The position numbers and the translations under genes were made by a program. Source: Rosenbergiella gaditana (lineage in GTDB: Bacteria; Pseudomonadota; Gammaproteobacteria; Enterobacterales; Enterobacteriaceae). From it: 64,000 bases of DNA. The notes under the pieces were generated by a model. That model searched no databases. It saw only the letters and a list, made by a program, of their open reading frames with translations, and was not told where the DNA came from. Shown here in pieces: positions 19,172 to 27,085 of the stretch (its first letter is position 1; each line of letters starts with the position of its first letter). Location of the stretch: contig NZ_JABBFR010000013.1 in the NCBI RefSeq assembly GCF_018494065.1, positions 34,503 to 98,502 on the forward strand. The letters run 5' to 3'.

Positions 19172-20014
19172 ATGCTGAGCTATCGCCACAGCTTCCACGC
19201 GGGTAACCATGCCGACGTTTTAAAGCACACCGTGCAAAGCCTTATTATCTCGGCGTTAAAGGAGAAGGATAAGCCCTTTCTCTATCTGGATACTCATGCA
19301 GGAGCAGGCCGTTATCTTCTTAACAGCGAACACGCTGAGCGGACAGGCGAGTATGTGGAAGGTATTGCACGTATCTGGCAGCAAAGTCATACGCCTGCCG
19401 AACTCGCGCCCTATCTTCAAGCGGTACGTGATTTAAATCCTTCTGGTCAACTTAAGTACTATCCTGGATCACCGTTGATTGCTCGCCATTTATTACGTGA
19501 GCAAGACCAGTTACAACTGACGGAGTTGCACCCTAGCGACTATCCGCTACTACGAGGTGAGTTCCAAAAAGATCTTCGTGCAATCGTTGCGCGGGGCGAC
19601 GGTTATCAGCAACTGAAAGCGAAGCTGCCTCCACCCTCTCGTCGCGGTCTGATCCTTATCGATCCCCCTTACGAGATCAAAACTGATTATCAGGCTGTAG
19701 TGCAGGGGATCGCCGAGGGTTATAAACGCTTCTCAACCGGTGTGTATGCACTGTGGTATCCGGTGGTATTACGCCAGCAAATCAAACGCATGATCGCCGA
19801 TCTTAAAGACACCGGTATCCGCCGTATTCTGCAAATCGAACTCGCCGTCAAGCCAGATAGTGACCAACGAGGGATGACTGCCTCAGGCATGATTGTTATC
19901 AATCCACCTTGGAAGTTAGAACAACAAATGAAATCAGTTCTCCCTTGGTTGCATGAACAATTAGTTCCACAAGGTATAGGCCATACTCTAGTGGAGTGGA
20001 TTGTTCCTGAGTAA
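19172..20014 (+). CDS. rlmJ: 23S rRNA m6A2030 methyltransferase
   Basis: SAM-dependent enzyme that methylates A2030 in 23S rRNA; 280 residues, the E. coli length. MLSYRHSFHAGNHADVLKH at the start, LDTHAGAGRYLL (SAM binding) and the catalytic LIDPPYE motif are present. The ATG at 19172 has AAGGAA at 19161-19166; the longer frame upstream starts in unrelated sequence. Divergent from prlC, as in E. coli. Confidence 0.95.
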   Translation: MLSYRHSFHAGNHADVLKHTVQSLIISALKEKDKPFLYLDTHAGAGRYLLNSEHAERTGEYVEGIARIWQQSHTPAELAPYLQAVRDLNPSGQLKYYPGSPLIARHLLREQDQLQLTELHPSDYPLLRGEFQKDLRAIVARGDGYQQLKAKLPPPSRRGLILIDPPYEIKTDYQAVVQGIAEGYKRFSTGVYALWYPVVLRQQIKRMIADLKDTGIRRILQIELAVKPDSDQRGMTASGMIVINPPWKLEQQMKSVLPWLHEQLVPQGIGHTLVEWIVPE

Positions 20015-20021
20015 TGGATTC

Positions 20022-20046
20022 TGAGCGCTATTACGCTTAGCGCTCA
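20022..20046. terminator. Hairpin between rlmJ and rbn
   Basis: A perfect 9-bp stem, TGAGCGCTA at 20022-20030 with TAGCGCTCA at 20038-20046, lies between two convergent genes. The trailing T-run is weak on both strands, so function as a terminator is moderate at best. Confidence 0.5.
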
Positions 20047-20079
20047 TTAAAATCCTTACGTGCAGGCTACCGCGCAACG

Positions 20080-20991
20080 CTAGAGATTTACGATCATAAA
20101 GTCGTAGGCTAAATCGGTATTTGTAAATTCCGCTCGGCATTCTGCCAAGAGTCGTGGCATGTCCTGTTGACGATAACGTGAACTGAAATGCGTAGCGATC
20201 AACTTCCCCACTTTTGCTTGATGAGCAATGGATGCCGCTTGTGCCGTCGTGGAGTGACCCCGACCATTCGCCTTTTCCGCCATCGCGGCTTCTAAGGTGG
20301 CTTCATGCACAAGAATGTCTGCATGTTCAGCCAACAATATGGCGTTATCACAGGGTGCGGTATCGCCGAGAATGGTCACAACCTTCCCTTTTTTGCTCGG
20401 TCCAAGGTAGCGTTCAGCGATGATCTCACGCCCATCCGGCAAGCGAATATTTTTCCCTTTTTTTAACTGCTGTAACCATGCGCCAGCCGGGATATTGTCC
20501 GCCTTTAATAACAGCTCATCTATTTTTCCTGGTCGATCTCGTTGCTCAATTCGGTAGCCAAAACAGAGGATAACATGATTCAAAGGTTGGGCGATTACAC
20601 GGAATTCATTATTTTCTTCAATGATTCCTGGCTCCACTTCGATAATCTCAAGCGGAAAATCCACCCACGACCCACTGATACTGAGCGCCGTGTCGATAAA
20701 AGTCTTTAGCCCTTTTGGACCATAAATAGTAAGAGGCGTAACAATGCTGCTCATCGAACGGCTGGTCAATATACCGGGGAGACCAAAGATGTAATCACCA
20801 TGAAGATGCGTAATAAAAATTTTTTCTAAACGCCCCGGTTTTAACTCGGTTCGCATAAACTGATGCTGCGTCGCCTCACCGCAATCGAATAGCCATGTCT
20901 CCCCCTTTGGAGAGAAGGTGAGTGCTATACTAGTAACATTACGTTGTAAACTGGGTGCGCCCGCACAGGTACCAAGAAAAGTTAAATACAT
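20080..20991 (-). CDS. rbn: Ribonuclease Z / BN (ElaC) with an altered metal-site residue
   Basis: Metallo-beta-lactamase-fold RNase that trims tRNA 3' ends; 303 residues (E. coli 305). Family features are clear: WLFDCGEATQHQ, ITHLHGD, ILGDTAPC, HEATLE and GRGHSTTAQAASIA. The second zinc site is unusual: the canonical HxHxDH reads THLHGDY, so the last histidine (His68 in E. coli numbering) is tyrosine. The other ligands (His64, His66, Asp68-equivalent, the aspartate in GDT and the histidine in IATHFSS) are present. Because E. coli has redundant tRNA processing, reduced activity would be tolerated. It is placed between rlmJ and gor, unlike its separate location in E. coli. Confidence 0.92.
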   Translation of the reverse strand: MYLTFLGTCAGAPSLQRNVTSIALTFSPKGETWLFDCGEATQHQFMRTELKPGRLEKIFITHLHGDYIFGLPGILTSRSMSSIVTPLTIYGPKGLKTFIDTALSISGSWVDFPLEIIEVEPGIIEENNEFRVIAQPLNHVILCFGYRIEQRDRPGKIDELLLKADNIPAGAWLQQLKKGKNIRLPDGREIIAERYLGPSKKGKVVTILGDTAPCDNAILLAEHADILVHEATLEAAMAEKANGRGHSTTAQAASIAHQAKVGKLIATHFSSRYRQQDMPRLLAECRAEFTNTDLAYDFMIVNL

Positions 20992-21132
20992 CGCTGCATC
21001 CCATTAGATTTTATTTCATGATCTAAGCCTATCACAGCTATAGAAGCAAACTTTGCATAGTTTTTCTGCCACAGGTTACACTGTACTTAGACATTTATTC
21101 ATTTATCGACCTCAACTAAGATGGAAGGAACG

Positions 21133-22488
21133 ATGACAAAACATTATGATTATCTCGCTATTGGTGGCGGGAGTGGTGGTATTGCCTCAATCAATCGAGC
21201 AGCCATGCACGGTAAGAAATGCGCGTTAGTTGAAGCAAAAGCGTTAGGCGGAACCTGTGTTAACGTAGGCTGTGTGCCTAAAAAAGTGATGTGGCATGCT
21301 GCTCAGATTGCAGAAGCTATCCACATGTACGGCCCGGATTACGGTTTTGATACCACAGTGAATAAATTTGATTGGAACACCCTAATCAAAAATCGCTCTG
21401 CCTACATCGATCGTATTCATCACTCCTACGACAATGTGTTGGGAAAAAATAATGTCGACGTTATCCGAGGTTTTGCGACCTTTGTCGATGCCCACACGGT
21501 AGAAGTCAATGGTGAAACCTATACTGCTGACCATATTTTAATTGCGACCGGCGGTCATCCGATCCTTCCTGCCATCCCGGGTGCTGAATACGGCATTGAT
21601 TCCGATGGCTTTTTCGAGTTGGATGAACTCCCGTCTCGTGTTGCAGTGATCGGTGCAGGCTATATCGCAGTAGAAGTGGCGGGTGTTTTAAATTCACTGG
21701 GCGCGGAAACCGATCTTTTCTTGCGTAAAGACAAACCCTTGCGGGGGTTCGATCCCCTACTTTCCGACACCCTCGTTGAGGTGATGGAAAAAGAGGGACC
21801 TCACCTGCACAAACAGTGTGAAGCTGAGCGTATCGAGAAAAACAGTGATGGTAGTTTAACCATTCATTTCACCAATGGTACAAAACACAACACTGATTGC
21901 TTAATTTGGGCAATTGGCCGTGCGCCTTCAACCGATCGCATTAATCTTTCCGTTACGGGTGTCGCGCTTAACGATAAAGGCTATATCAACGTCGATAAGT
22001 TCCAAAATACCTCTGTTCCAGGCATTTATGCTGTTGGAGATAATACGGGCGCCATTGAACTGACTCCAGTAGCTGTGGCAGCGGGTCGCCGCCTCTCTGA
22101 GCGTTTGTTTAATAATAAGCCTGATGAGCATTTAGACTACTCAAATATCGCGACCGTCGTGTTTAGCCACCCGCCGATTGGTACTGTCGGGCTAAGCGAA
22201 CCGGAAGCACGCGAAAAATTCGGTGACGAACAGGTGAAGGTTTACACCTCTTCATTTACGGCGATGTACACTGCGGTGACACAATATCGCCAACCTTGCC
22301 GCATGAAGTTAGTCTGTGTCGGTAAAGAAGAGAAAATCGTCGGTATCCACGGTATCGGTTACGGTATGGATGAGATGCTGCAAGGCTTTGCCGTGGCATT
22401 GAAGATGGGCGCAACTAAGCGTGACTTCGATAATACCGTGGCGATTCACCCGACCTCTGCAGAAGAGTTTGTGACGATGCGGGGTTAG
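21133..22488 (+). CDS. gor: Glutathione reductase
   Basis: Homodimeric FAD enzyme that reduces glutathione disulfide with NADPH; 451 residues (E. coli 450). [19 protein letters not shown] binds [16 protein letters not shown] carries the redox-active cysteine pair, and the C-terminal [15 protein letters not shown] and AIHPTSAEE contain the catalytic histidine and glutamate. Start at the ATG at 21133, preceded by GAAGGAAC at 21124-21131; the ATG at 21121 overlaps this ribosome site. In E. coli it follows rlmJ directly; here rbn is inserted between them on the other strand. Confidence 0.96.
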   Translation: MTKHYDYLAIGGGSGGIASINRAAMHGKKCALVEAKALGGTCVNVGCVPKKVMWHAAQIAEAIHMYGPDYGFDTTVNKFDWNTLIKNRSAYIDRIHHSYDNVLGKNNVDVIRGFATFVDAHTVEVNGETYTADHILIATGGHPILPAIPGAEYGIDSDGFFELDELPSRVAVIGAGYIAVEVAGVLNSLGAETDLFLRKDKPLRGFDPLLSDTLVEVMEKEGPHLHKQCEAERIEKNSDGSLTIHFTNGTKHNTDCLIWAIGRAPSTDRINLSVTGVALNDKGYINVDKFQNTSVPGIYAVGDNTGAIELTPVAVAAGRRLSERLFNNKPDEHLDYSNIATVVFSHPPIGTVGLSEPEAREKFGDEQVKVYTSSFTAMYTAVTQYRQPCRMKLVCVGKEEKIVGIHGIGYGMDEMLQGFAVALKMGATKRDFDNTVAIHPTSAEEFVTMRG

Positions 22489-22718
22489 TGTAGGAAAACC
22501 ATCACACACATGTTTAAACCTAGAAAATAATCAACCACTGTCCATTATGTTTATATGGGCAGTGAAATTTCTCAGGATAATATATGACATACCTTGTGCC
22601 CACCAACGATGTTTTCAAAAAGACTGAGCAATAAAAATTAGATGATTTAACATTTCATTGCCAGCAGCTAATGACAATATTGGTTATCTGCCAATACTCT
22701 TTGTAGTGGATCAGTCAC

Positions 22719-23110
22719 TCAGGACACCGAAATAGCCTGTTTCCGTTCGAGATGGCAAGGATCACGCAGCTCTTCGCCCGCATGATAATAGAACATGCTG
22801 TGTGCTAGCTTTGCTGCATGAAGTAGCCATTTCAGAGGGTGGTCATTCCTTAATTCATCGACTATTTGGGCTTTCTTTTTTGCCCAGATGTTTACTGCTG
22901 ACAAATTAAGGCCTTTAACTTTTTTAGATAGGCATTTTCTGCTCTTAACTGTTCCACTTCTTCTCTCTCATCTGGCGTAAGTCCAGATGTTTGATTCTGA
23001 GGCTTACGACGAACTGGCAGTTTGGGCATATTTTTTCTTTCTGGCTTTTGATAATTAAGACCTTATAGGCCATGTTCATCATAGCGTCGAATCTAGGTAG
23101 AAACAGTATT
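22719..23110 (-). mobile_element. IS3-family (IS150-like) transposase remnant
   Basis: The minus strand reads the end of an OrfA helix-turn-helix protein (IRRYDEHGL, then GLNYQKPERKNMPKLPVRRK, ending in the coiled coil LRAENAYLKKLKAL) with two nonsense codons in it. It then passes into the start of OrfB (KKAQIVDELRNDHPLKWLLH followed by AAKLAHSMFYYHAG) in another frame, the usual OrfA/OrfB frameshift arrangement. OrfB stops after 61 codons, with no integrase core. It is a dead fragment and marks one edge of the rearranged segment after gor; 22489-22718 shows nothing recognisable. Confidence 0.75.
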
Positions 23111-23128
23111 TATTGATTTGATAGTGAA

Positions 23129-23240
23129 CACAGCGGTTTGTCGTGTAGATAAAAAACTGCACGAACAAGCCGAAGCGCTGTATCAAAAGCTGAACGGACG
23201 ACTTTCGGAAGAGGAAACAGTAAACGGGAACGGATTTTAA
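23129..23240 (+). pseudogene. rop/rom-like gene fragment (3' part)
   Basis: About 37 codons ending at the TAA at 23238-23240 encode KKLHEQAEALYQKLNGRLSE. This resembles the second helix of Rop (SLHDHADELYRSCLARFG in ColE1), the protein that stabilises RNA I-RNA II pairing. The first helix is missing, cut off where the IS3 relic begins. Its position directly before a bom-like sequence and the RNA I region is the same as on ColE1 and pBR322. Confidence 0.65.
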
Positions 23241-23261
23241 TCCGGTGCCGTAAGGTGTGGG

Positions 23262-23304
23262 CTGGGTGTCGGGGCGCAGCCCTGAACCAGTCACGTAGCG
23301 CTAA
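23262..23304. other. bom/oriT-like (mobilisation) sequence of a ColE1-type plasmid
   Basis: GGTGTCGGGGCGCAGCC, then a near match, then CCAGTCACGTAGCG are shared with the basis-of-mobility (nic) region of pBR322 and ColE1. It lies between the rop-like fragment and the RNA I region, the plasmid order. In pBR322 several hundred base pairs, including the replication origin, separate this motif from the RNA II 5' half; here they are joined almost directly, so the origin has been deleted. Confidence 0.75.
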
Positions 23305-23305
23305 C

Positions 23306-23585
23306 TCATCACTTGAATCCAACCCTGAAAGGCACAACTTATCGCCCTTGGCGGTAGCCACTAGTAACTGGGGTGTACAAGAAGGATATTTACAGAAGTC
23401 TTGAAGTTATGGCCTGACTGCGGCTACGCTGGAAGAACAGTTTTGGTAATTGCGGTCTTGTACTCCCAGTTACCTCGGTTCAGAAGAGTTGCCGCTCAAC
23501 TGATCCATCGAAAGGCCACCTTAGCAAGTGGCTTTTTCGTTTACATGCCAAGAGATTACGCCCGAAGAAAAAGGCTCTCAGGAAG
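23306..23585 (-). other. RNA II 5' region of a ColE1-type replicon, with its promoter
   Basis: Transcribed leftward in the plasmid. The minus strand keeps an RNA II promoter at the conserved place: -35 CTGAGA (23576-23581) and -10 TAATCT (23553-23558) with a 17-bp spacer, as in pBR322 (TTGAGA/TAATCT). Downstream, ACTTATCGCC, GTAGCCACTAGTAAC and GGCCTGACTGCGGCTACGCT follow the pBR322 origin region closely. The sequence stops matching at about 23306, before the RNA-DNA switch point (the origin proper), so the replicon cannot work. Confidence 0.85.
23437..23543 (+). ncRNA. RNA I-like antisense RNA of a ColE1-type replicon
   Basis: Begins ACAGTTTTGGTAATTGCGG (pBR322 RNA I begins ACAGTATTTGGTATCTGCGC), continues through CCCAGTTACC and AGAGTTG, and ends in the GCCAC/GTGGC hairpin followed by CTTTTTCGTTT. 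The inferred length, about 107 nt, equals that of RNA I (108 nt). If transcribed, it could act in trans on related resident plasmids. Expression is not shown. Confidence 0.8.
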
Positions 23586-23586
23586 A

Positions 23587-24036
23587 TCATTCATCATAAG
23601 CCAAGGGTTCATTATATGAACTACGATATAAATCGACAAAAATTTCATTTGAAGACAAAAATTTAGCAATTGAAATAACGTCATTTGTCTTATGGCTTCG
23701 CCAACATTCGGCTTCAACATCACACGTTTTCTGCAGTTCATACCCTTCCGTTTTTAAGTAATTCTGAATTTTAATACTGTCCCTAGCCCCCTGAAAGTGA
23801 ACTGAAAAAACATATGCCTGAGGACCACTAATATTGCTATAACTGAATTCGTAGTTATCAGATATACGTGGCATTTTCTTAATTAATTCAGGTGTGTAGT
23901 AATCGTATTCCCGCTTGTCTCTTTCGGTATAATTAGCACTGCTGGCAAATCCCATCTTCAGATATGGCCAGCCCAATGTCAGCGCAACACCAACAAACAG
24001 TAATACAACAGAAAATACGGTTGTAAATTTTCTCAC
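23587..24036 (-). CDS. Unknown single-pass membrane protein (possible immunity partner)
   Basis: 149 residues, not recognised. One N-terminal hydrophobic segment (residues about 6-22) anchors a C-terminal domain of about 120 residues, probably periplasmic, with a CDVEAECW cysteine pair. Its GTG start (24034-24036) overlaps the stop of the preceding gene (GTGA), so the two are translationally coupled. A small anchored protein coupled behind a soluble one is the usual shape of an effector/immunity pair, but that is inference. Its 3' end abuts the promoter of the ColE1-type RNA II relic, which suggests that the pair may have arrived with that plasmid. Confidence 0.6.
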   Translation of the reverse strand: MRKFTTVFSVVLLFVGVALTLGWPYLKMGFASSANYTERDKREYDYYTPELIKKMPRISDNYEFSYSNISGPQAYVFSVHFQGARDSIKIQNYLKTEGYELQKTCDVEAECWRSHKTNDVISIAKFLSSNEIFVDLYRSSYNEPLAYDE

Positions 24037-24737
24037 AGCCCCATCCTGCCATTCCCTTTACCCAGAATAACGAAGGTTTTGTTATGTCTTGGAAGTATCA
24101 CATTACCCGACAAAAAATCGTTATAGGGAACAATGGTTCTCATGAATGGGGGAAGTATCCCGTTGTATGGCCGGGCGTGTGGATTTTTAGCCGGATCAGG
24201 AAATAACAGCGGCTGGAACGTCTCATTCTTCCAGCTACCAATTTTCCCATAGTGATCCCAGCGCTTTAGCGCCTCTTCTTTGCTGACAGGCCGCAGCATA
24301 CTGAACGGATTCTGAACTGACACGACGCGGTAAAATCCCAGCAAATCTGACACCAAGTCCTCACCGCTGAATCCACTATCAGTAACCAGATTGTTGGGAA
24401 AATTCCCCTGAAAAGCTTCAAACTTGCGTGCCATATGCATCATCATCGCCAGCGCAATACTCTTCTGCTCCCAGTAAGGTCTTCCTCGACGAATTCGCCA
24501 AATCATGACTTTCCCTGTTCGTACCTGCCCTAACAATCCTGACATCCCCTGCGAATACCGGAGGTCATAAAATTCCTTCGTTGAAGACTCACCCTGTGTA
24601 ATCTGAGATAAGAGATTTCGAATATCCGTCCCCTGTGCATGTCCCAGATCTACCCATCCCAGTACTTCTGTATAAACTAAACCCTTAGGTCTAGAAGGCG
24701 CATATATTCCATCAATAATTTCTGATCGCTTACTCAT
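24033..24737 (-). CDS. Unknown soluble protein, candidate effector; coupled to the gene at 23587
   Basis: 234 residues with no signal peptide or membrane segment. Notable conserved-looking stretches are LGWVDLGHAQGTDIRNLL near the N-terminus, RRGRPYWEQKSIALAMMMHM, and TDSGFSGEDLVSDLLGFYRV. The last resembles the S/G-x-EDL-x-S/D-x-LG pattern of DUF4056-type proteins, though I am not certain of that family. Histidine in the DLGHAQGTD motif and the acidic EDL are plausible active-site residues. I have seen similar proteins described only as hypothetical. Operon structure with the membrane-anchored partner favours a toxin/immunity reading; other roles remain open. Confidence 0.6.
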   Translation of the reverse strand: MSKRSEIIDGIYAPSRPKGLVYTEVLGWVDLGHAQGTDIRNLLSQITQGESSTKEFYDLRYSQGMSGLLGQVRTGKVMIWRIRRGRPYWEQKSIALAMMMHMARKFEAFQGNFPNNLVTDSGFSGEDLVSDLLGFYRVVSVQNPFSMLRPVSKEEALKRWDHYGKIGSWKNETFQPLLFPDPAKNPHARPYNGILPPFMRTIVPYNDFLSGNVILPRHNKTFVILGKGNGRMGL

Positions 24738-24954
24738 CCTGAGTATCCTTTCCGTGTATTTGTTATTTCCTTACTCAATTTACCATAACACCTGTTGCTC
24801 GAACTTATGGGTCATACGACGAAAGTTTTCTAGCCATAACAGAGTGAAAAGTAAAATAGGGATGTCCTCTTTTATGCAAAAATCTGCATAAATTACTAGT
24901 AATAATAGGTTTTTTAGTAATTTATTATAAATTTCACTATGTAAAGGAAACAGT

Positions 24955-25080
24955 ATGCTTAAAAATCAGTATCGCGGTTCAAACTCTTCTGTTTTTTCCG
25001 CGTCTGTCGGATCCTGCGGGATTAATAAACCTGATAAAGTGATCTTGACCCACCATCTCCGGGCTGTAGTGGTCAAGTAA
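24955..25080 (+). pseudogene. 5' fragment of an unknown gene cut by an IS end
   Basis: An ATG with an AAAGGAAA ribosome site starts MLKNQYRGSNSSVFSASVGS, then CGINKPDKVI, and ends 13 codons later at a TAA. From about 25065 the DNA is TGTAGTGGTCAAGTAAATT, which looks like an insertion-sequence end. I read this as the start of a longer gene truncated by an IS. The GINKPDKV stretch is reminiscent of peptidoglycan-binding modules, but it is too short to assign. The 217 bp before it (24738-24954) are AT-rich and must contain the promoters of the two divergent units. Confidence 0.45.
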
Positions 25081-25180
25081 ATTTGGTCACTGTTTTACAG
25101 TAAAAATGGTATCTGTTCTCTTACTCTTCCGGCGTCAGTCCACCATTGATCGGTAAGATCAGCCATTAGTTAAAGGATTT
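25065..25180 (-). mobile_element. Probable IS3-family right end with the last codons of OrfB
   Basis: Reading from 25065 rightwards, a TGTAGTGGTC end is followed after about 50 bp by a minus-strand frame ending LPINGGLTPEE and a stop. Many IS3-family OrfB transposases end just inside the inverted repeat with GLTPEE or a similar sequence. Only the end remains. The stretch 25181-25335 contains no gene that I can support. Confidence 0.4.
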
Positions 25181-25335
25181 ACAGAAGTATTCTAGATTCT
25201 ACGTGTTTCAGTAATGCATGACGATGCGCTAAGTCGCTTGATAAGAAAAAACCACCTAAGTGAAGTGAACCCCATTTGTTGGACACTTTATTATGCGGTA
25301 TTACGCCGAGCTTCCTTGCTCAGCGCCAGCGCTTG

Positions 25336-27030
25336 TTATTCCCCTTGGGGATCGCTTTCACCTAAGAAAAAATACCAGAGCGGAATCGACATCAAGCCAG
25401 TGAATACACTGGTATAGATAATAATCATCATCCCTTGCATCATATACATGCCACCCGACCATTCGGTAAAAGGGATATGATATTCATCAATCACACCACC
25501 GATGATTGCCCGCGTCATCACTGTACAGGTTATTAACCAGATAACGATGACACCTCGGATAAAATTACGCTTCTTCTTACGCTGCTCAGTCGCGTTATAT
25601 GATGACGCGTCTGTCGGTGAATGTTGCATGGTTAACGCCCTCTTCCAGCGAAATATATCGATCAAAATAAAGAGTACAAGGCTCACCCCAAGAACAGGTA
25701 AGGCATAACTTAGCAGCGCAGCGAAGACGATAACGATACTGCGCGTAGCAATCTGACAGTTTCTCCAAGCTTCGCTTAACGTCTGCGCCGGCGAGTGGTC
25801 GGCTGGATGAGGCCGACGCCGCCACCATTGTCTGTAGCCCATAATAATCATGGTACAGAGCCCTAGCGCAAACAGGGCCAGTATCAACTGGTTCAGCCAG
25901 CCGAATAATAGCCCCATATGTGCATCGACGCCCCAGCGGGTTAATTTTGCCAGAAGCGGATAGTCGTGAAACTCGACGTGATCAATAACAGCGAGGGTTT
26001 TAGGATCCATTGCGACGGCATCTACCTGCACTGGCCAGCGATGGTTAATTTCAGTCACTGTCCAAGTATGATGGCTATCCTTGGGCGGACGGATTTCAAT
26101 TTTAGCGGCCTGTATTCCACTTTGTCTGGCTTCTGAGAGTACGCGATCCCATTCATTATCCGCCACGAAATAAGTAGGTTGAGGTATCGACGAGGGCTGA
26201 CTCATATCCATTCCTGGCATGCTGCCCATATCCAGCGCTTGATGCTCTGCGTGCGCATTCATTAATGCTGGTCCCGGTGGCACGCCCACGACTGCGGTGA
26301 CTTGCGGCGTTAACCACCCGAAGGCATGCCGCAGCTGATTGACGTTGTCGCCTGCCCACTGTGACCACGTTATCCCCGTGGCGGAAAGAAACAGCATACC
26401 CAATAGTAATACCACGCCAAAACGACGATGCCAGCGCTGGCTAAAAGGGATTTTACCCGTACTTAGCTTCTGCTGTTGACGAGAGGCAGCCCAGAGGATT
26501 AATCCCCCTAAAGCGGCAATCCACATCCATGAGGCGGCAAGTTCACTGTATGCTCGTCCGACATTCCCTAGTAGCAGGCTTTGATGGAGATGATCCAATG
26601 TGGTTCTAAACGGTAATATTCCCGATGTCCCATAGACGGTGTAATCACCAGTCACCGTAAGGCGATAAGGATCAATAAAGATAGCCCGGGTTTCCGAAGG
26701 GCCTAGTCCCACCTGGGTGAATTGAACACGAGTGGTATCCGTAGCGCTCGGCGCAGGACGCACCGCGGCAAGCGTGGCAGGTTGATGAATCGCACGCTTC
26801 GCCGCTTCTACTTGTTCGGAAAGAGGCTTAGCCGTGCCATGCGGAACCACCTTAAGCGTCGAGGCATATAACCAGCCCTCCACACTGGGGGTGATGACAT
26901 AGAGCATACCGGTCAGGGATGCGATAAAAATAAACGGCCCAATAAATAAGCCAATATAAAAATGTAAACGACGTAGCAATAGCATAAATGCATTATTGCT
27001 GTTCGACGTCGCTTTTACAGAGTGAGTCAT
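25336..27030 (-). CDS. PepSY-domain membrane protein with a C-terminal DUF2534-like extension
   Basis: 564 residues from the ATG at 27030; a TTG 30 bp upstream is also in frame but less likely. The first about 440 residues have four membrane segments and large periplasmic PepSY loops, starting LLRRLHFYIGLFIGPFIFIA; this family of iron-regulated membrane proteins is linked to siderophore reduction or copper. A His/Met-rich stretch (AHAEHQALDMGSMPGMDMS) could bind copper. The last about 85 residues (NFIRGVIVIWLI, then RAIIGGVIDEYHIPFTEW, then IPLWYFFLGE) look like a separate small membrane protein family, DUF2534, fused on. A DUF2946-type gene precedes it, the common partner of such proteins. 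Confidence 0.75.
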   Translation of the reverse strand: MTHSVKATSNSNNAFMLLLRRLHFYIGLFIGPFIFIASLTGMLYVITPSVEGWLYASTLKVVPHGTAKPLSEQVEAAKRAIHQPATLAAVRPAPSATDTTRVQFTQVGLGPSETRAIFIDPYRLTVTGDYTVYGTSGILPFRTTLDHLHQSLLLGNVGRAYSELAASWMWIAALGGLILWAASRQQQKLSTGKIPFSQRWHRRFGVVLLLGMLFLSATGITWSQWAGDNVNQLRHAFGWLTPQVTAVVGVPPGPALMNAHAEHQALDMGSMPGMDMSQPSSIPQPTYFVADNEWDRVLSEARQSGIQAAKIEIRPPKDSHHTWTVTEINHRWPVQVDAVAMDPKTLAVIDHVEFHDYPLLAKLTRWGVDAHMGLLFGWLNQLILALFALGLCTMIIMGYRQWWRRRPHPADHSPAQTLSEAWRNCQIATRSIVIVFAALLSYALPVLGVSLVLFILIDIFRWKRALTMQHSPTDASSYNATEQRKKKRNFIRGVIVIWLITCTVMTRAIIGGVIDEYHIPFTEWSGGMYMMQGMMIIIYTSVFTGLMSIPLWYFFLGESDPQGE

Positions 27031-27085
27031 AGCGATCTCGCTGGTCAAAAAGGAAGTCAACGCACTTCATTAAGTGCAACATTGA

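Noticed and set aside
23079..23619. Several short open frames on both strands across the ColE1-like region
   Set aside because: They cover the RNA I/RNA II control region and the rop/bom relic, which are non-coding or known fragments in other frames; none has a ribosome site or protein-like composition.
25065..25090. A third copy of the IS21-like terminal repeat
   Set aside because: Only about 15 bp (TCAAGTAAATTT and neighbours) match; the 22-23-bp sub-repeats that define the other two ends are missing.
25200..25330. Short plus-strand frame ending in the 3' part of the PepSY gene
   Set aside because: It has no ribosome site, overlaps the convergent gene and contains IS-end-like sequence.
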